Positions 1-9,122 of a DNA stretch of 54,608 nt are shown in pieces. The notes below the pieces were generated by a model, which searched no databases, was not told the origin of the DNA, and worked only from the letters and a program-made list of their open reading frames with translations. Every line of letters begins with the position of its first letter. The stretch's first letter is position 1. Source of the stretch: Bacteroidia bacterium (GTDB lineage Bacteria; Bacteroidota; Bacteroidia; B-17B0; Aurantibacillaceae). The position numbers and the translations under genes were made by a program. The stretch is from positions 1 to 54,608 of the forward strand of contig JAGNIU010000022.1 of assembly GCA_018000995.1 (NCBI GenBank), in the 5' to 3' direction.

Positions 1-2
1 AC

Positions 3-287
3 AACGTTGCTGATTTATTCAGAATTGAAAAACGTGGCTATATTCGTGAAGGTTATTTCGCTGATTTAGTTTTAGTGAATTTGAATAAAACTGAAACGGT
101 GAGCAAATCAAATATTTTATACAAATGCGGTTGGAGTCCGTTTGAAGGTTATACTTTTAATTCCGCTATAGAAAAAACATTTGTGAATGGTCATTTGGTT
201 TTTGATGCTTCGGCTTCGCTCAGCACAGGTGCTGGCAAATTTGATGAAAGTAAAAAAGGAGAGCGTTTACTGTTTAATAAATTTTAG
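3..287 (+). CDS. Dihydroorotase-like amidohydrolase, C-terminal fragment (gene cut by window edge)
   Basis: The reading frame is open from base 3 and ends at a TAG directly before the next gene's ATG. The visible 94 residues are the end of a cyclic amidohydrolase: a segment like RGYIREGYFADLVLVNL is the typical return to the small beta-sandwich domain after the metal-binding barrel, and SNILYKCGWSPFEG with VNGHLVF is the usual tail of dihydroorotase/allantoinase-type enzymes. In this family the enzyme closes N-carbamoyl-aspartate to dihydroorotate in pyrimidine synthesis. The catalytic barrel lies outside the window, so the substrate is inferred from the tail alone; another amidohydrolase is possible. 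Confidence 0.75.
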   Translation, partial: NVADLFRIEKRGYIREGYFADLVLVNLNKTETVSKSNILYKCGWSPFEGYTFNSAIEKTFVNGHLVFDASASLSTGAGKFDESKKGERLLFNKF

Positions 288-1088
288 ATGAGAATAGTTA
301 CACTAAATAGTATTCTACCCCACGTTGTAAAAACCGCTAAAAAAGCAGGGGCTTTCATTAAAAAAGAACGCGAAACATTTACCCCAGATAAAATTGAGAT
401 TAAAGGTCTGAATGATTTGGTAAGTTACGTTGACAAAACTGCGGAGAAAATTATTATTGAAGATTTAAAAGAACTAGTACCTGAAGCAGGATTTATTGTT
501 GAAGAAAATTCAATTGATGGTCGTGCTGAATACAATTGGATAGTTGATCCTTTAGATGGAACTACAAATTTCATTCATGGTATTCCTTGTTACGCTGTTA
601 GTATTGCTTTAGAATCTAACGGAGAAATTATTTTAGGCGTTGTGTATGAAGTTAGCCGTAACGAATGTTTTACTGCTGTGAGAGGCGGAAAAGGTGCTTA
701 TTTAAACAACAATCCTATTCGTGTTTCTGAAACTCCTACCTTATTTAAAAGTTTAATTGCAACAGGATTTCCTATTTATAATTTTGAACGTTTAGATAAT
801 TATTTAGAGGCGCTGAAATTTTTTATGCAACATACCCATGGCGTAAGAAGAATTGGTGCCGCTTCAGTGGATATGTGTTATTTAGCTTCCGGACGAGTGG
901 ATGCTTTTTTTGAATACAATTTAAATTCATGGGATGTAGCTGCGGCTTCATTAATAATTGAAGAAGCCGGCGGAACTGTAACCGATTTTAAAGGTGGTGC
1001 TAATTTTTTATTCGGAAAAGAAATTCTTTGTACTAATGGTCCCCTGCTAAATGAATTTGAAGAAGTGATACAGAAATATTTTCTTTAA
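288..1088 (+). CDS. Inositol monophosphatase family protein (SuhB/CysQ superfamily)
   Basis: 266 residues, full length for the family. The metal-binding signature is complete: Glu72-Glu73 in FIVEEN, WIVDPLDGTTNF at 84-95 with Asp87 and Asp90, and the late WDVAAASLIIEEAGG with Asp216. Members hydrolyse small phosphomonoesters (inositol-1-phosphate, PAP or similar) with Mg2+ in the cytoplasm. The start codon abuts the stop of the preceding amidohydrolase, so the two are probably co-transcribed. The 3' end overlaps the convergent FGE-domain gene by four bases. The sequence alone does not separate inositol phosphatase from a PAP phosphatase role. Confidence 0.88.
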   Translation: MRIVTLNSILPHVVKTAKKAGAFIKKERETFTPDKIEIKGLNDLVSYVDKTAEKIIIEDLKELVPEAGFIVEENSIDGRAEYNWIVDPLDGTTNFIHGIPCYAVSIALESNGEIILGVVYEVSRNECFTAVRGGKGAYLNNNPIRVSETPTLFKSLIATGFPIYNFERLDNYLEALKFFMQHTHGVRRIGAASVDMCYLASGRVDAFFEYNLNSWDVAAASLIIEEAGGTVTDFKGGANFLFGKEILCTNGPLLNEFEEVIQKYFL

Positions 1089-1885
1089 GCACTTTTCTTT
1101 TTTACTACACAAACACATCTGAATCCAAGCCAAGCGGTTGGTTTTTCGTAATTAATATCTTTACCTACTCTACATTGTTCTAATCTGTGTCGCCAGCTTC
1201 CGCCTTTGGAAACACCTTTTTCTAAAACCATTTCTGATACGTTTCCTATCATACAATATAAACCGAAAAGATTTTTCCAATAAGAATAAACTGGTGTGGT
1301 AACATCAGCATTCTCACTAATATATTCATTTTTTCCAATTGTATCACTTGGCATTCTAACATGGTTAGATGTTGTATTGCCCTTTTCGTCTTTTCCTCCT
1401 TTAGAGAAATAACCTGTACCATTATTACTAACAAACTCCCACTCCCATTTAGTTGGCAACCTGTATTCAAATTCAATTATTGCATATTTTTTCGAGAGAC
1501 AAATAAACTCCTTTACACGTTCCGTTCTCCATTTACAAAATGCGACAACTTGTTCGTAAGAAATTCCAATTACCGGATAATCTTTGTACGCAGAGTGGCG
1601 ATAATAATGCTGAACGTAAGGCTCATTATCTGTATACTTCTCTCGCCAAACTAATGTATCGGGCAAGGTTGAGATGTGTTCGATTGAATTGGCCCCATAT
1701 TTTCGTTTCATCCAAAATTCATACTCTTGCCAAGAGAAATTACTAATCTCAGTTTCATCAGCAAATAATGTATCGTTGATTTTCGCAGTACCCGGTGGTA
1801 AAAATTCTTTTTTCTTTTTTGGGACAAATGCGGATATCAAAACAATAATCACGCTAAATAAAAATAATTTCCTAATCATAAACAC
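1085..1885 (-). CDS. Exported formylglycine-generating-enzyme (SUMF1/FGE) domain protein
   Basis: 266 residues with an N-terminal hydrophobic signal/anchor (about 4-20) followed by one FGE-type C-type-lectin-like domain. Diagnostic pieces are PVIGISYEQVVAFCKW (104-119), YRLPTKWEWEFVS (141-153), FGLYCMIGNVSEMV (207-220), KGGSW (227-231) and the terminal LGFRCV (253-258). The fold is shared by sulfatase-activating enzymes and by Bacteroidota structural proteins such as GldK/GldJ. No sulfatase gene is nearby and the protein looks exported, so a structural or binding role is more likely than formylglycine formation; that part is inference. A second in-frame ATG two codons in (MIRKLF) is an equally good start. 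Confidence 0.75.
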   Translation of the reverse strand: MFMIRKLFLFSVIIVLISAFVPKKKKEFLPPGTAKINDTLFADETEISNFSWQEYEFWMKRKYGANSIEHISTLPDTLVWREKYTDNEPYVQHYYRHSAYKDYPVIGISYEQVVAFCKWRTERVKEFICLSKKYAIIEFEYRLPTKWEWEFVSNNGTGYFSKGGKDEKGNTTSNHVRMPSDTIGKNEYISENADVTTPVYSYWKNLFGLYCMIGNVSEMVLEKGVSKGGSWRHRLEQCRVGKDINYEKPTAWLGFRCVCVVKKKSA

Positions 1886-1902
1886 ATTATTTTGTTGCTC
1901 GC

Positions 1903-1975
1903 AAAGACGCAGAGACGCTAATCCATTGTCAAATTGCCAAATTGTCGAATCGTTAAATTGCCAAATTATTAAATT
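1903..1975. repeat. Dispersed intergenic repeat, copy 1, with tandem near-repeats
   Basis: The 83-bp gap contains GCAAAGACGCAGAGACGC followed by three to four imperfect copies of a 12-14 bp unit (TCAAATTGCCAAATTG, TCGAATCG, TTAAATTGCCAAATTA). Part of it is the reverse complement of 38100-38130. Confidence 0.6.
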
Positions 1976-3717
1976 TCCAAAGCTTTTTTGAATTCATTTA
2001 TATCTGCTTCGGCTGAGAGTTGTATTAAATTAAATTTAGCTTTTCCATCTTTCACAGCTTCGCTAAATTCATCTTTGTTACAAACATAAACATTACCACC
2101 TGAAACAACACAAAGTGTGTATCTGCTTTTTTCGCTATACATAAAACGATAAGGGTTTGTGCTCATATTGTAAACAATATTTCTTCCTGCATCTACTAAA
2201 TATACCCAAGTTGGATCTAATGGCGCAGAATTAGAAGCGTATCTTGGTTCAATAACCGGTCCGTGTGGCATCGAGCGTGGACAATCTGAATTATAAATTC
2301 CGAAATTACTTACATTAAATACACGAGTAACTGTTATTTGTGCAGCTGCATCTTTATTCATATTGGCTATTTTCGCTTCCATATCTCTACGGATACGAAC
2401 TTGTTCTTTCAATAATTCGGCACTTAATTTTTTCTGCTCTTCAACGTAAGCTTTTTGTTTAGCGACCATTTCTTCTTTTAGTTTTTTCTCGTCGGCTTCA
2501 CGTTTAGTTAGTAAAGTGCCGTATTCCGCAAATTTCTTTTCGTAAACTTCTGCCGCTTTTTCATAATCCTCTCCTGTTAAAACAGGATATACAACTAATT
2601 TTTCTTCGCGGTTCTTATATTTCAAAGTCAGCAAATAGTTTTTTCCTTTTTGTGGTCCCGCCGAGACGATGGCACTGCTCCAGGTGATACTGTGTAATTC
2701 TTTACTATAATTTTTATTTTCTGTACCCACTTCAAATACTGAATTTTTGAAGGCTGATAATTCAGGGAAATCTTTGAAATCGACTTCTAAATTAAATTGT
2801 GGGCGACCCATTGATTTTGCGGGCTTAGAAGGTTGTTTTGGTGTTGGTAATGCAACAATTTTTTTCTCATAAACAGTTTTTACACTGTCGATTTGTATTG
2901 GCACATGCTCAATTTTTTTAACCAGTTGCGTTTCCTTTTGACTTTGTGGTTTTTCTGCCGGCTTATTTTGTTGTGGAGCTGCAGGAATATTTTGTGGCGT
3001 ATCGTGTTTTATAACTTGCCAGTTTTGTGCAATGGTGTCTAAATAATATTGATTGTAAGAATCGTCTGTATAACGCGAAGCTAATTCAACAGTAATAGGT
3101 TTTCCTTGTTTTAAATAAACTTCTTCGCCATTCTGATAACCTTTCACATCAAACATACCGGCGCTTTCAAAAGTGTATTGCGTTCCGGCACTATCGTAAG
3201 TCATTGGAATTCCACTCGCAATAATATCAGCCTGATCATGAAATTCTCGGTATTGTATTTCTACATCGCCAACAATTTCTTGTCCCGCCTTATTTACGAA
3301 TGCGTTTTTAGGAATTTTTAATTTTGATTTAGTATGATGAGAAATTTCTCCGCCTTTAGCTGAATTAACTTTATATGTATTGTAAGGAACATCTAACTTC
3401 TTAGAAGGAGGCGAAATAAATGTTTTCTTAGCACTTGGTGTTTTTTTATTTTCAGTTAAAGTATTTGTTTTATCATTGGTTGCTGTTTGTTTGGTTTGTT
3501 TATTGAATACTGTGAAATAAGTAACTGTACAGATGACGGCTATTCCTGCTATGATTGCCGAATAGGTTGCTTTTTTATTCTTTAAAAAATTAACATCACT
3601 ACGGGCTTTTTGAATGCTTTGTTGTTTAAACTGTTTGACTAATTTGTCAAAATCTTTATGCTTGTTAATCTCCTCATCACTAACCTTCGGGCGATTCATA
3701 TTAAATTTTGGTTCCAT
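1969..3717 (-). CDS. Membrane protein encoded with an ECF sigma factor (possible anti-sigma/sensor)
   Basis: 582 residues, not recognised as a named family. Residues 1-50 are charged and cytoplasmic-looking, 51-70 form one transmembrane helix (TYSAIIAGIAVICTVTYFTV), and the rest would be periplasmic. A beta-rich part around 115-215 (KIPKNAFVNKAGQEIVGDVE, then FDVKGYQNGEEVYLKQGKP) resembles a carboxypeptidase-regulatory or Ig-like module. A Pro/Gln/Lys linker and a K/E-rich coiled coil (about 385-455) follow. The start lies one base after the stop of the ECF sigma gene. The single-span topology and coupling fit a sigma-factor partner, but no anti-sigma (ASD) motif is evident, so that role is inference. 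Confidence 0.55.
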   Translation of the reverse strand: MEPKFNMNRPKVSDEEINKHKDFDKLVKQFKQQSIQKARSDVNFLKNKKATYSAIIAGIAVICTVTYFTVFNKQTKQTATNDKTNTLTENKKTPSAKKTFISPPSKKLDVPYNTYKVNSAKGGEISHHTKSKLKIPKNAFVNKAGQEIVGDVEIQYREFHDQADIIASGIPMTYDSAGTQYTFESAGMFDVKGYQNGEEVYLKQGKPITVELASRYTDDSYNQYYLDTIAQNWQVIKHDTPQNIPAAPQQNKPAEKPQSQKETQLVKKIEHVPIQIDSVKTVYEKKIVALPTPKQPSKPAKSMGRPQFNLEVDFKDFPELSAFKNSVFEVGTENKNYSKELHSITWSSAIVSAGPQKGKNYLLTLKYKNREEKLVVYPVLTGEDYEKAAEVYEKKFAEYGTLLTKREADEKKLKEEMVAKQKAYVEEQKKLSAELLKEQVRIRRDMEAKIANMNKDAAAQITVTRVFNVSNFGIYNSDCPRSMPHGPVIEPRYASNSAPLDPTWVYLVDAGRNIVYNMSTNPYRFMYSEKSRYTLCVVSGGNVYVCNKDEFSEAVKDGKAKFNLIQLSAEADINEFKKALEI

Positions 3718-3718
3718 A

Positions 3719-4294
3719 TCAAATTTTATAATTCGTAATTGTCTTTTTAAGGCGTTCCAGTATCCTGTACATTCTAACTTTGGCGTTATTCTCGGTAATA
3801 TTTAATATTTCGGCGATTTCTTTAAACGGACGTTGCTCAAAAAAGCGCATTTCAATCATCTGTAAATCATCCTCCGGTAAATCCTTAATCATGTGCTGTA
3901 GAGCAGGAATGTATTCTTCAAAAAATGGTTCCTGAACTTCTTCATAAATATTTTTCAAATCTCCCACATCAGCATTAATAGCGCGTTTATTTTTTTGGTC
4001 GCGGAATAATTGCATTACTTCGCTATGTGCAATACGGAATAACCAGCTTGCAAAAGGAACACCTTTAAATTCGTAACGGTTTAAATTAGTTAAGGCTTTT
4101 AAAAATACTTGAGAGGTTACATCAAAAGCAGTGTCTTTACAATCCATTCGTTGATATACATAACCAAAAATTTGTTTGTAGTACTTGTCGTATATCGGAC
4201 CGAAGTGTTCGGGATTTAATTTCGCAGCTTCAATAATTAATTGCTCGTCCTGCAATTGAGAAGTAGTATGATGGTATCTGGGGTTAAAATTCAT
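3719..4294 (-). CDS. ECF-type RNA polymerase sigma-70 factor
   Basis: 191 residues. Region 2 spans about 30-100 (YDKYYKQIFGYVYQR; FDVTSQVFLKAL; PFASWLFRIAHSEV), and region 4 spans about 130-190 (DLPEDDLQMIEMRFFEQRPF, then FKEIAEILNITENNAKVRMY), the -35-binding helix-turn-helix. There is no sigma region 1 or 3, as expected for the ECF group. ECF factors redirect RNA polymerase to stress or envelope genes and are usually held by a membrane partner; the next gene, one base downstream, is a single-span membrane protein and the natural candidate. The target regulon cannot be read from this window. Confidence 0.92.
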   Translation of the reverse strand: MNFNPRYHHTTSQLQDEQLIIEAAKLNPEHFGPIYDKYYKQIFGYVYQRMDCKDTAFDVTSQVFLKALTNLNRYEFKGVPFASWLFRIAHSEVMQLFRDQKNKRAINADVGDLKNIYEEVQEPFFEEYIPALQHMIKDLPEDDLQMIEMRFFEQRPFKEIAEILNITENNAKVRMYRILERLKKTITNYKI

Positions 4295-4480
4295 ATAGGC
4301 TGCAAAAGCATTACATCCTTATAACAACTTCTTGCCCTTAGGGTTACGCCAAAATTTCAAAAAACGTTATTAGTATAACTAAGTATTTGATTATCAGTTA
4401 CACTATTTATCATTTTATTGAGTGAGGCTTGTTAGTTTCTGGGTGAAATCGACTTATGAACGAGTGAGTGAGTTAATTTC

Positions 4481-5869
4481 TTAACCTTTACCGTCATCCT
4501 TTTTCAACTTTGTAAGGTTTCTCTCCATATATTTTTGTGTGGGAAGTAGAGATTGTTGAATTCGTTTAGCGTAATGTATTGAATCGAGAATTTCTTTATT
4601 CTTTTCATCTACCAATTCTTTTTGTTTCTCCACTTCTTCTTTCTGCGCTTCAATTAAAATATTCTTTTCACTTAATTCTTGATTTGCTTTTTTACGAATC
4701 TGATTAGAGCGATACAAACTAAATGCAGCGAAACCAACAAAAATCAGAATCACCACCGAACCTATAATCATATATAGTTGCCGATCTATTTGCGCTTGCT
4801 TTTCTTTTTGTGAGAGATTTAATTCAGCTATTTGTGCTTCACGCTTTACTGATTCATATTTTTCGCTCAACTCTGCACTTGCTCTAGCATTTTCCTGCTT
4901 CATCAAACTATCATTAAACTCTGCGAATCGTATTGCGTAATAGGCACTTTTTTTATAATCGCCATTCAATTCATAAACTCTTGAATACTCGTATAGTATT
5001 TCATTCATTAAATTATTGTCGTCATAATCCAGCGTTGTTGTTTTTGCGAGATTCAAATATTTTAAGGCCGAATCAGCTGAATACTTATCACCTTTATTGA
5101 TAAACATTCTTGCTAACTGATATTGGCTATAATTCACCAAGGCTTTATCATCTATAAGTGATGATATTTTAATTGCATTCCTGAAAGCAATCTCAGCATC
5201 CGTATAATTTTCAAGATCAGTTTCAATTAAACCTTTACACTGATAAGCTAAATGCAAATCATCTTCTTTTTTAAGCTTAGTTGCAAGTTTAATTGTTAAA
5301 TCGTTATACCTTCTCGCGCTGTCTAAAAAAACTTTATGTAACTCTCCATATGCATAAAAACAACTCGACATATTACCGTACAGCGTACATAAAATATCTT
5401 CATCATTAACTTTGGCCGCCATTCTTACCGCTCTTTTAAAATTAGCAATAGCACTTTCATACATTCCGCTTTCAGAAAATAAATTACCAATCATATTATA
5501 GACCACACACTGGTAATTTATATTCTTTGTTCCCTCACTTATTTTGAGGGCCTTTATTAATAATGGCTGTGTTTCAGCGAAATTAGCAACATCGTAAAAA
5601 CTATACGCTAACCCAGTATACAATAGGAATTTTTGCTCGGCAGTGTTCAACTTCTCTATATTCTCATTCAGTTTTTTTAACAGCCTTTCCTTTAACTTAT
5701 GCTTTACTATAAAAACACGCGCGTCCTCAAGTTTCGCGCCGGTTTTCAAATTAACAATCAGTTTTTCACAATAATAGTCGCTTGAGTCAAAATTGCCATT
5801 GATTTGAGAACGCCCGGTAGACAGAAATAGGCAGAATAATCCAATTAAACCATTGCAAAATAACTTCAT
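4481..5869 (-). CDS. TPR sensor-like membrane protein with SpoIIE-linker tail (paralogue A)
   Basis: 462 residues: signal peptide (about 1-21), a TPR solenoid (about 60-330, repeats such as YNMIGNLFSESGMYESAIAN), one transmembrane helix at 367-386, then a coiled coil and the tail KEILDSIHYAKRIQQSLLPT from residue 426. In many Bacteroidota proteins this tail leads directly into a SpoIIE/PP2C phosphatase; here the protein ends about 25 residues later. It is one of four such proteins in the window. It is transcribed divergently from the carboxylase gene from a promoter that leaves almost no leader. A periplasmic sensor coupled to a cytoplasmic partner is the likely role, by inference. Confidence 0.75.
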   Translation of the reverse strand: MKLFCNGLIGLFCLFLSTGRSQINGNFDSSDYYCEKLIVNLKTGAKLEDARVFIVKHKLKERLLKKLNENIEKLNTAEQKFLLYTGLAYSFYDVANFAETQPLLIKALKISEGTKNINYQCVVYNMIGNLFSESGMYESAIANFKRAVRMAAKVNDEDILCTLYGNMSSCFYAYGELHKVFLDSARRYNDLTIKLATKLKKEDDLHLAYQCKGLIETDLENYTDAEIAFRNAIKISSLIDDKALVNYSQYQLARMFINKGDKYSADSALKYLNLAKTTTLDYDDNNLMNEILYEYSRVYELNGDYKKSAYYAIRFAEFNDSLMKQENARASAELSEKYESVKREAQIAELNLSQKEKQAQIDRQLYMIIGSVVILIFVGFAAFSLYRSNQIRKKANQELSEKNILIEAQKEEVEKQKELVDEKNKEILDSIHYAKRIQQSLLPTQKYMERNLTKLKKDDGKG

Positions 5870-5873
5870 AAGT

Positions 5874-5906
5874 CAAATATAAAAATTAAACAGATTTGTA
5901 CTCAAA
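5874..5906 (-). promoter_or_regulatory. Bacteroidota-type promoter for TPR paralogue A
   Basis: On the minus strand a -7 element TATATTTG (5881-5874) lies 21 bp from TTTG (5906-5903). The -7 element ends four bases before the ATG at 5869, so the transcript would be leaderless or nearly so. It overlaps the opposing promoter of the carboxylase gene. Confidence 0.6.
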
Positions 5907-5929
5907 ATTCTAGCTAAATGTTATATTTG
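5895..5929 (+). promoter_or_regulatory. Bacteroidota-type promoter for the acyl-CoA carboxylase gene
   Basis: TTTG at 5895-5898 and TATATTTG at 5922-5929 with a 23-bp spacer, ending 11 bases before the ATG at 5941. It matches the -33/-7 consensus known for Bacteroidota (TTTG / TAnnTTTG). It is interleaved with the divergent promoter of the TPR gene. Confidence 0.6.
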
Positions 5930-5940
5930 AGACTCTATTT

Positions 5941-7575
5941 ATGGCCATGAATCTCGATTTTAACAAGAATGAAGATAAGATGAAGTTGCTCATTTCACAG
6001 ATGGAGCAACGCTTGCAAAAAATTTATTTAGGCGGTGGAAAATCGCGAATTGATAAACTCCATGAGCAAGGAAAAATGAGTGCTCGTGAGCGTATTGATT
6101 TTTTATTAGATAAAGACACGCCCCGTTTTGAAATGGGCGCATTTGCAGGTTACGAAATGTATCCTGAGCATGGAGGTTGTCCTGGTGGCGGTGTAGTAAT
6201 TGTAATTGGATACGTAAACGGTAAACAATGTATTGTAGTTGCTAATGATGCTACTGTAAAAGCAGGCGCATGGTTTCCTATTACTGGAAAAAAGAATTTA
6301 CGTGCGCAGGAAATTGCAATGGAAAATAGATTACCCATTATTTATTTAGTGGATAGCGCCGGAGTTTATTTACCAATGCAAGATGAAATTTTTCCTGATA
6401 AAGAACATTTTGGAAGAATTTTCCGCAACAACGCCATCATGAGCAGCATGGGCATTTTACAAGTGGCCGCTGTTATGGGAAGTTGTGTTGCAGGCGGAGC
6501 TTATTTACCAATTATGAGCGATGAAGCTATGATTGTAGATAAAACAGGTTCTATATTTTTAGCAGGAAGTTATTTAGTGAAAGCTGCTATTGGCGAAACT
6601 ATTGATAACGAAACTTTAGGTGGGGCAACAACTCATTGTGAAGTGAGTGGTGTTACTGATTATAAATGCAAAGATGATGCAGATTGTTTAACACGTATCC
6701 GCAACATTATGGGTAAAGTTGGTGATTATGATAAAGCCGGCTTTAACAGAGAAACTCCTGCCCTTCCTAAAAAAAATCAAAAAGAAATTTACGGCATCAT
6801 TCCCGATGCACGCGATAAACAATTTGACATGCGTGATGTTATTGAACGCATTGTAGATAATAGCACATTTGAAGAATACAAAGAATTATACGGACAATCC
6901 ATTATTTGCGCTTATGCACGAGTTGATGGTTGGGCTGTAGGAATTGTTGCTAACCAACGCAAAGTTGTAAAAAGCAAAAAAGGCGAAATGCAATTTGGTG
7001 GTGTAATTTATAGCGATAGTGCTGATAAAGCAGCGCGTTTTATTATGAATTGCAACCAGAAAAAAATTCCATTAGTGTTTTTACAAGATGCAACAGGATT
7101 TATGGTGGGCTCGCGTAGCGAACATGGAGGTATTATTAAAGATGGCGCTAAATTAGTTAACGCTATGAGTAATTCTGTTGTTCCAAAGTTCACAATTATT
7201 ATTGGTAACAGTTATGGCGCTGCAAATTATGCAATGTGTGGTAAAGCATACGATCCGCGTTTAATTGTTGGGTGGCCAACAGCACAAGTTGCTGTAATGG
7301 GTGGCGCACAAGCTGCAAAAGTATTAGTACAAATTGAAGTAGCGAGTTTAAAAGGAAAAGGCGAAGAAATTACGCCTGAAAAAGAAGCAGAATTATTTAA
7401 TAAAATAAAAGATCGTTACGATGCGCAAACTACACCGTATTACGCGGCTTCACGTTTATGGTTAGATGCAATTATTGACCCACTCGACACACGCAAAGTG
7501 ATTAGTATGGGAATTGAAATGGCAAACCATTCGCCCATTACTAAACAATATAACGTTGGTGTACTACAAACTTAA
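5941..7575 (+). CDS. Acyl-CoA carboxylase beta (carboxyltransferase) subunit
   Basis: 544 residues, the usual length for propionyl-CoA, methylcrotonyl-CoA or geranyl-CoA carboxylase beta chains. It has the N-terminal KMSARERIDFLLDKDT motif, the first crotonase-like half with GGGVVIVIGYVNGKQCIVVA and GSCVAGGAYLPIMSDEA, and the second half with PLVFLQDATGFMVG and NSYGAANYAMCGKAYDPR. These subunits move the carboxyl group from biotin to an acyl-CoA in the cytoplasm. The PMQDEIFPDKEHFGRIFRN region looks more like methylcrotonyl-type than propionyl-type enzymes, but substrate assignment is inference. No biotin-carrying alpha subunit is adjacent. A second ATG lies two codons in (MAMNLDF). Confidence 0.9.
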   Translation: MAMNLDFNKNEDKMKLLISQMEQRLQKIYLGGGKSRIDKLHEQGKMSARERIDFLLDKDTPRFEMGAFAGYEMYPEHGGCPGGGVVIVIGYVNGKQCIVVANDATVKAGAWFPITGKKNLRAQEIAMENRLPIIYLVDSAGVYLPMQDEIFPDKEHFGRIFRNNAIMSSMGILQVAAVMGSCVAGGAYLPIMSDEAMIVDKTGSIFLAGSYLVKAAIGETIDNETLGGATTHCEVSGVTDYKCKDDADCLTRIRNIMGKVGDYDKAGFNRETPALPKKNQKEIYGIIPDARDKQFDMRDVIERIVDNSTFEEYKELYGQSIICAYARVDGWAVGIVANQRKVVKSKKGEMQFGGVIYSDSADKAARFIMNCNQKKIPLVFLQDATGFMVGSRSEHGGIIKDGAKLVNAMSNSVVPKFTIIIGNSYGAANYAMCGKAYDPRLIVGWPTAQVAVMGGAQAAKVLVQIEVASLKGKGEEITPEKEAELFNKIKDRYDAQTTPYYAASRLWLDAIIDPLDTRKVISMGIEMANHSPITKQYNVGVLQT

Positions 7576-7578
7576 TTT

Positions 7579-7986
7579 ATGTTCTCAGAAGAAACCGAAG
7601 TAAAAATTATTCGTCAAATTGAATTAACGGAAGCTACACTTAGCCTAAGAGAGGATGGGATTGTTCTAGTTTTTTACCACGACAATACAGTTCTTGATAT
7701 TCCTGTTCAATTAAAAATGGCCGATGCCTTTAATGAGATAGCTGATGGAATTCCATCGTTATTTGTTTTTACAGCCGGTGAAGGTGTTACAATTACTAAA
7801 GAAGCGCGCGATAACGCCCTTAAATTGGAAGATTCAACACCAATTAAAGCATCTGCTGTTGTGGCCGATAACTTAGCCTATAGAATTATCGCTAATTTCT
7901 TTCTTAAAGTTCAAAAACCAAAAGGTAAATACCGCGTGGTAGCCAATTTGGAGGATGCAATAAAATGGCTGAAGAGTTTGGATTAA
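7579..7986 (+). CDS. Small STAS/SpoIIAA-like domain protein of unknown function
   Basis: 135 residues without signal peptide or membrane helix. The alternating beta/alpha pattern (EATLSLREDGIVLVFYHDNT, DIPVQLKMADAFNEIADGIP, SLFVFTAGEGVTITKEARDN, AVVADNLAYRIIANFFLK) resembles small SpoIIAA/STAS-like proteins annotated in Bacteroidota near metabolic genes. It begins three bases after the carboxylase stop, so it is probably co-transcribed, and its 3' end overlaps the convergent glycosyltransferase by four bases. No catalytic motif is visible and no biochemical role can be assigned. Confidence 0.65.
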   Translation: MFSEETEVKIIRQIELTEATLSLREDGIVLVFYHDNTVLDIPVQLKMADAFNEIADGIPSLFVFTAGEGVTITKEARDNALKLEDSTPIKASAVVADNLAYRIIANFFLKVQKPKGKYRVVANLEDAIKWLKSLD

Positions 7987-9122
7987 GTTCTTTGGATTTT
8001 CTTGATTAACTCTGAAATTAATTTTTCCCAGGTAAATTTTTCTTTTATCAAACTTAAAGCTGATTTCTTTTTTGAATCTATCTCAGATACAGATGTCGCA
8101 ATAATTTTTTGAATTGAAGTTTTAATTCCTGAAACAGAACATTTCTCCATTAACCAACCGGTTTTGTCATTCACTAAAACATTAGTAGCGCCCACATTAG
8201 TAGCCAAAACCGTTAATCCATTAGCCATGGCTTCTAAAATAACATTCGGCATACCTTCACTCCAACTTGGACAAACCAAAACATCACATTGTTTTAAAAG
8301 TGTGTTCAATTGTAATTTATCGCGGATTTCATCATGATATTTTACAAATGAAAGTTGTAATTGCTTTTCTGTTGGGATATTTCCTATAAAATGAAATTCA
8401 AAATTTGGATTATTGAACGATTTCAAGGCTTTGTTAAGCTCCTCTACTCCTTTTCTCCTCTCATAACGACCTAAATAAACAAATTTTATTTTTTGAGAGG
8501 TTGGTGCAATTTCATTTGCAACAATGGATTCTTCCACTCCTGAAGGTAATTCAAGAATGTTTTCAGATTTAACACCAATACTTTTTATAATGTCCGTGAT
8601 TTTTCCGCCATAAGAAAAAACAACATCGGCTTGTTGTGAAATTTCTTTTACCGGTTTACGAAGCAATAATATCTGAGAAACTTTCGATTTTAAATCAGGT
8701 GCACGCTGAAACATTTCGTAACCATGAAATTTTACACCAATGGGCGGACATTTAATTCCTCTTCTTTTCTCCCGAATAAAATGCCAACCTGTGAAGCCTT
8801 TGGAGTAAATAAAATCGTAGTCGTCAAGCTTATCTTTAATTAATTCGTAAACATTTAAAGAGTAACGGTAAGAATTTATAATATAATGTCCGAAACCATT
8901 CGCTGAGTTTGGAAATTCAAGTACAGTTGAATGAATGTATTTCTTTTCCTCCTCAGTAAAAACATCCAGCGCATTAATATCCAATTCACTTTGATTGAAG
9001 TGAAACAAATCGACATGGATTTGATTTTTGGCAAAGTATTTACATAAATAGTAAGAATGCTTTTGCATTCCTCCCATTACATAAGGCCAAATTCCATCCG
9101 TTATTAACGCTATTTTTTTCAA
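7983..9122 (-). CDS. Glycosyltransferase family 4 protein
   Basis: 379 residues with the GT-B layout of family 4: N-terminal ALITDGIWPYVMGGMQKHSY (the Gly-Gly-x-x-x-His acceptor loop), FVYLGRYERRKGVEELNKAL at the start of the nucleotide-sugar domain, and the E-x7-E donor motif in PSWSEGMPNVILEAMANGLT. Family members add sugars to lipid-linked or surface glycans in the cytoplasm. Translation starts at TTG; the next Met would cut off the acceptor-loop strand, so the TTG is preferred. It directly follows the stop of the preceding glycosyltransferase, so the two are an operon. Sugar and acceptor are unknown. Confidence 0.85.
   Translation of the reverse strand: MKKIALITDGIWPYVMGGMQKHSYYLCKYFAKNQIHVDLFHFNQSELDINALDVFTEEEKKYIHSTVLEFPNSANGFGHYIINSYRYSLNVYELIKDKLDDYDFIYSKGFTGWHFIREKRRGIKCPPIGVKFHGYEMFQRAPDLKSKVSQILLLRKPVKEISQQADVVFSYGGKITDIIKSIGVKSENILELPSGVEESIVANEIAPTSQKIKFVYLGRYERRKGVEELNKALKSFNNPNFEFHFIGNIPTEKQLQLSFVKYHDEIRDKLQLNTLLKQCDVLVCPSWSEGMPNVILEAMANGLTVLATNVGATNVLVNDKTGWLMEKCSVSGIKTSIQKIIATSVSEIDSKKKSALSLIKEKFTWEKLISELIKKIQRT

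Noticed and set aside
1085..1885. Sulfatase-activating enzyme role for the FGE-domain protein
   Set aside because: No sulfatase is nearby, the protein has a signal peptide, and many Bacteroidota FGE-fold proteins are structural.
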